NCBI GenBank assembly: GCA_021204565.1
Contig: JAJPZE010000142.1
Span: forward strand, 1 to 8,776
DNA: 8,776 nucleotides
Origin: Prevotella sp.
Lineage (GTDB): Bacteria > Bacteroidota > Bacteroidia > Bacteroidales > Bacteroidaceae
Reading direction: 5' to 3'
Part shown: piece after piece, positions 5,629 through 8,776 of the stretch
How the letters are laid out: each line of letters begins with the position of its first letter
Position numbering within the stretch: the stretch's first letter is position 1
The notes under the pieces: model-generated
Told to the model about the DNA's origin: nothing
Databases searched by the model: none
The model's input: only the letters and a program-made list of their open reading frames with translations
Program-made: the position numbers and the translations under genes

Positions 5629-8600
5629 TTACATCTTCATCGTCCGCTGTGCGGTTCTGATGCCGGGCAGGTTGTCCTCACAGTTAGCGGTCATTTGCTC
5701 CGCATGGGCAATGCCGCCGGGAGATGGGACATCAGGACATCTCTTTATGTCCGGTTCGTTATCCGGTTTGTTACCCGGTCTGTTATTCGGTCTGTTATTC
5801 GGTCTGTTATTCGGTTCATTAATCGGTTCGTTACCTTGTTTGTTACTCGGTCTGTTGTCTTGCTTATTATCCGTTGTCTGCTCCTCCTCTTTCGCCGGCG
5901 AGAGTTCCAATTGTATCTTTCTGTCGAGAGCGGCATGCTCCGCCCTGAGTGCTTTCAACTCGTCCTCTTTCTTCCATTCCTTGCCGGCAATCTCTTTTAA
6001 CTGCGGTATCTCACGTGCCAATGTCTCGTTCGCCACCTCGTATTGCTTGATGATTGAAGGTATCTTTTCCAATGCATTAAGGAAATTCATCGCCGCCGCA
6101 TGCGCGTCAGCCGCAGCTATATGACCGTTATTATATCTGTATTTGTAGTTGCCCTCTATCACAAAGCGGTTGTCGACAAGCTCCAAGCCGTCGCTGAATA
6201 TCTTCTCGCTCATCACCATAACCGGGAAACCATATAACTCGCCAACGCGATTGTACCTGCCGTGCGTCGTGGCGTTCTTCGCCACCTCTTGCAGATACCT
6301 GCCCATCGCCTTTTCATCCGTCGTCGCAAGGTTGTCAATCCTCAACATATTGAGATGCTTGCCGTCCTTGCCCGTCTGAGCAACGGAGAGGAACTTGTTC
6401 CAATCGTCCGTCATCGCGCTGATAACCGTCCGGTTGCTCTCCAGCTCCGCTATCTTCGCCTCCAACTTCATCTCCGACTCCCGCCGCCCTTTGTTGAATG
6501 ACTTCCGCTCACCCTCCAACGAGGCTATCCTCTTCTCCAACTTCGCCTTGTCAAGCAGGTCGGTGTTGCCCGAAAGGATTGCCATATACTCCGAAAAGTT
6601 CATTCCCGACTTCTCATCCATCGCGCCTTCGTCAATGGTCCGCGCTCCGAGTGCTCCGCTCTTCAACTGTGATATAAACGTCTGCTTGCAATGCAGGAGA
6701 TTGAACTTATATGAGTCCAACGATTTCTCCACAGCGTAAATCACCACATCCACGTTATTTCCTGCGAAGTGCTTCGCAATCTCGTTGCCCGCCCTCACGC
6801 CGCGCCCGTCCCGTTGGGACAGGTCGGACGGCCGCCACGGGGTATCAAGGTGATGAATGGCGACACATCTCTTCTGTGCGTTCACGCCCGTGCCGAGCAT
6901 GCTCGTGGAGCCGAACAACACGCGCACTGTCCCCTCGTTCATCGCCTCAATGACCGCCTTACGCGCACTCTCCGTCTTGCACTCCTGTATGAAACGTATC
7001 TCCGAAGCGGGTATGCCGTAGTCCTCCGTCAGCTTGCGCTTTATCTCGCCATACACGTTCCATCCCCCGCCCGGTTGCCACGTACCCAAATCGGAAAAGA
7101 CAAACTGAGTGCCTCTCTGCGTGTCGTACCTCTTATAATACTCCGCTATCATCCGCGCACAATGCGATGCTTTGTTGTCGGGATGGTCGGCATAGTAAGG
7201 GTCAATCATACGCATGTCGAGTGCCATCTTCCGCGCATAGTCGGTGGCGATTAACATCTTCGCCTTCTCTTCCGTCGGCGACAATGCATCACGCCCGAGC
7301 AATGTTGCATCGCCCGTCTTGGCGAACTGCATCAAACGCTGAATGAATGTTTCTTGGTCGGGAGTGGGAGAAATATTATGAAGTATCTCATTCTTGTGCG
7401 GACGATCCACGCCCACATCCTCCGCAGTGCGGTAGTCGGTTATCTCGTTATAAAATGCGGCAAGCTCCGGCACCTTTATGAAATACCGGAACCGCTCTTT
7501 CTGCACGATATTATTCGTAACGTTAAACTCGAAGTCGATTGTCTTCTTCGCGAAGATTGCCGCCCAAGCGTCGAAGCAACGTATTTCCTGACGCGCCAAC
7601 TCACGTGGACGGAGATATTTGAACAACAAGTACAACTCCGTGAGGGCATTGCTGATAGTCGTGCCGGAGAGGAATGTCGCGCCCAAATCTTTGCCCGTCC
7701 GCTCTTGTATGGTGCGTATGGCGAAGAGCATATTAAGTGCTTTCTGACTGCCGTCGGCATTGCCCAATCCCGCAACACGGTCGTGGCGCGTGTTAAACCT
7801 GAGGTTCTTAAACTGATGGGACTCGTCTACGAAGAGATGGTCGATACCCATCTGACGGAAGTCGACAATATCATCAGCCCGTTTCTCTATGGCGTGCTTT
7901 ATCTCCTCCAACTTCGCTGTAAGATTGGCTTTCCGCTTCTCCAGACCGCGCAACATACCGCGCGAGATTTCCTTGTCCTGCCCGCGCAACACCTCAAGGT
8001 TCTCTTCGATAGTGTCCAGCTCTTCCTGCAAGATACGTTGTTGCAACTCCGGCGACTGCGGTATCTTGCAGAACTGGTCGTGAGACATAATGACGCAATC
8101 ATAATCGTTGTTCCTTATATTATTGAAGAACCGCACGCGATTGGCAGCGGTGAAATCTTTCTCCGATGCGTAGAGGATACGTGCATTCGGATATGCCGCC
8201 TGATAGGTTGCCGCTATCTCCGCCACGTTCGCTTTCAACCCGATAATCATCGGTTTGTGCGCCATACCCAAGCGTTTCATCTCGTGAGCGGCTATACACA
8301 TGATAAGTGTCTTGCCCGTACCCACCTCATGGTCGCATATCCCTCCGCCGTTCTGTTTCAACATCCACACACAGTCTTTCTGCGACGGATAGATGCTCTT
8401 CACTCCGCGGCTCGCAAGACCTTTCAGATTGAGGTCGGGGAAGGTCTGATGACTGCCGTCGTACTGCGGACGGACGAAACAATTGAACTTGCGGTTGTAC
8501 ATATCCGTCAACCGCTCCTTGAATGCCGGCGATTGCGCTTCCAACCACTCGCTGAAACCGTTGCGTATCTCGTCTATCTTCGCATTCGCAAGCTGTATGC

Positions 8601-8776
8601 CCTCGCTGTCCCGTATCTTAATATCATTGCCGTTCTCGTCCGTGCCGATACACTTCATCATATCGGGGCAAGTGTTATGCAGAGCGTGTTTCAACAGGCT
8701 CATCCCGTCGTAGTGCCGGTAATACCCCTTCACCATAAACTCGTCCGTTATCTTCATCGTCCGGAAACCGCATGCC
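5629..8776 (-). CDS. SNF2-type SF2 helicase of conjugative-element type (C-terminal part, N-terminus beyond right edge)
   Basis: The frame is open through the right edge (HCGFRT precedes the first visible Met at 8757), and that Met begins mid-domain, so the true start is outside. Numbering from that Met: Walker A EVGTGKT at 144-150, DESH (motif II) at 311-314, SGTT (motif III) at 364-367, GSTSMLGTGVNAQ (motif V) at 616-628 and QRDGRGVR (motif VI arginines) at 648-655. These mark a complete two-lobed ATPase. A predicted coiled coil (about 246-297) is inserted between motifs I and II; others follow at about 733-785 and 901-950. Residues 957-1003 are an Asn/Pro repeat tail. The sequence matches my memory of large Bacteroidales ICE proteins annotated as N-6 DNA methylase/helicase, in which a methylase lies N-terminal. 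By analogy with phage P1 DarB, a methylase-helicase fusion that protects DNA from restriction, an anti-restriction role in DNA transfer is plausible but inferred. No terminator is seen after the stop. Confidence 0.9.
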   Translation of the reverse strand, partial: ACGFRTMKITDEFMVKGYYRHYDGMSLLKHALHNTCPDMMKCIGTDENGNDIKIRDSEGIQLANAKIDEIRNGFSEWLEAQSPAFKERLTDMYNRKFNCFVRPQYDGSHQTFPDLNLKGLASRGVKSIYPSQKDCVWMLKQNGGGICDHEVGTGKTLIMCIAAHEMKRLGMAHKPMIIGLKANVAEIAATYQAAYPNARILYASEKDFTAANRVRFFNNIRNNDYDCVIMSHDQFCKIPQSPELQQRILQEELDTIEENLEVLRGQDKEISRGMLRGLEKRKANLTAKLEEIKHAIEKRADDIVDFRQMGIDHLFVDESHQFKNLRFNTRHDRVAGLGNADGSQKALNMLFAIRTIQERTGKDLGATFLSGTTISNALTELYLLFKYLRPRELARQEIRCFDAWAAIFAKKTIDFEFNVTNNIVQKERFRYFIKVPELAAFYNEITDYRTAEDVGVDRPHKNEILHNISPTPDQETFIQRLMQFAKTGDATLLGRDALSPTEEKAKMLIATDYARKMALDMRMIDPYYADHPDNKASHCARMIAEYYKRYDTQRGTQFVFSDLGTWQPGGGWNVYGEIKRKLTEDYGIPASEIRFIQECKTESARKAVIEAMNEGTVRVLFGSTSMLGTGVNAQKRCVAIHHLDTPWRPSDLSQRDGRGVRAGNEIAKHFAGNNVDVVIYAVEKSLDSYKFNLLHCKQTFISQLKSGALGARTIDEGAMDEKSGMNFSEYMAILSGNTDLLDKAKLEKRIASLEGERKSFNKGRRESEMKLEAKIAELESNRTVISAMTDDWNKFLSVAQTGKDGKHLNMLRIDNLATTDEKAMGRYLQEVAKNATTHGRYNRVGELYGFPVMVMSEKIFSDGLELVDNRFVIEGNYKYRYNNGHIAAADAHAAAMNFLNALEKIPSIIKQYEVANETLAREIPQLKEIAGKEWKKEDELKALRAEHAALDRKIQLELSPAKEEEQTTDNKQDNRPSNKQGNEPINEPNNRPNNRPNNRPGNKPDNEPDIKRCPDVPSPGGIAHAEQMTANCEDNLPGIRTAQRTMKM
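5752..5871. repeat. Ten 12-bp tandem units inside the helicase C-terminus
   Basis: The units run continuously at 12-bp spacing from 5752 to 5871. Three central copies (5776-5811) are identical, CGGTCTGTTATT; their neighbours differ by one to several bases. On the minus strand the array encodes a four-residue Asn/Pro repeat (NNRP, NKPD, NEPI and relatives) after the last coiled coil. The period keeps the reading frame, so copy-number change would lengthen or shorten the tail by four residues without breaking the gene. Confidence 0.85.

Noticed and set aside
5752..5871. CRISPR-like array
   Set aside because: The units are 12 bp with no spacers and lie inside a coding frame.
5545..6124. Overlapping plus-strand frames opposite the helicase C-terminus, with repeated FVIR/LLFGL-like peptides
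   Set aside because: Their repeats are only the reverse reading of the 12-bp units that encode the Asn/Pro tail, and the helicase frame on the other strand is clearly the conserved one.
8755..8757. ATG at 8757 as the true start of the helicase
   Set aside because: The frame continues without a stop to the window edge, the Met begins inside a conserved-looking segment, and proteins of this family are far longer at the N-terminus.

Overview
The window looks like DNA from a member of the Bacteroidales, such as a Bacteroides-, Prevotella- or Alistipes-like gut or oral anaerobe. Four features support this: a BspA-type leucine-rich-repeat surface protein with a Bacteroidetes C-terminal tail, a large SNF2-type helicase of the kind carried by Bacteroides conjugative elements, no Shine-Dalgarno sequences before the visible starts, and one exact match to the Bacteroides promoter (TTTG-N19-TAnnTTTG). 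The genus cannot be fixed from the sequence. All supported genes lie on the minus strand, so the window is transcribed from right to left.

Layout in the direction of transcription. (1) 8776-5629: the C-terminal part, at least 1042 residues, of a very large SF2/SNF2-like helicase. Its reading frame stays open past the right edge, so the N-terminal part (probably a DNA methylase in this family) is outside. It ends in a low-complexity Asn/Pro tail encoded by ten 12-bp repeats. (2) 5628-5140: a 489-bp spacer with a G10 homopolymer (C10 on the plus strand), a textbook Bacteroides promoter, and a possible 56-residue ORF that ends in a five-residue repeat (ETEPI/ETKPS/ETEPN). (3) 5139-529: a 1536-residue exported protein with a signal peptide, about eight BspA-like leucine-rich repeats, ten diverged Ig-like beta-sandwich modules and a C-terminal sorting-type tail. 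An intrinsic terminator follows 32 nt after its stop. (4) 458-84: a 375-bp non-coding spacer with two perfect 8-bp inverted repeats, a 10-bp direct repeat spaced 20 bp apart, and three 23-bp imperfect tandem repeats. (5) 83-1: the first 27 codons of another exported protein, cut by the left edge.

The helicase is the kind of gene found on integrative conjugative elements or large plasmids, where its likely job is to protect or process transferred DNA. The giant surface protein just downstream could be element cargo (an adhesin) or the first chromosomal gene beyond the element; no integrase or attachment site is visible to decide. The terminator and promoter make the surface protein its own transcription unit, separate from the next exported gene. 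No tRNA, rRNA, CRISPR array or insertion sequence was recognised. The least explained part is the spacer at 5140-5628, where a homopolymer, a strong promoter and a repeat-encoding mini-ORF precede the surface-protein gene.
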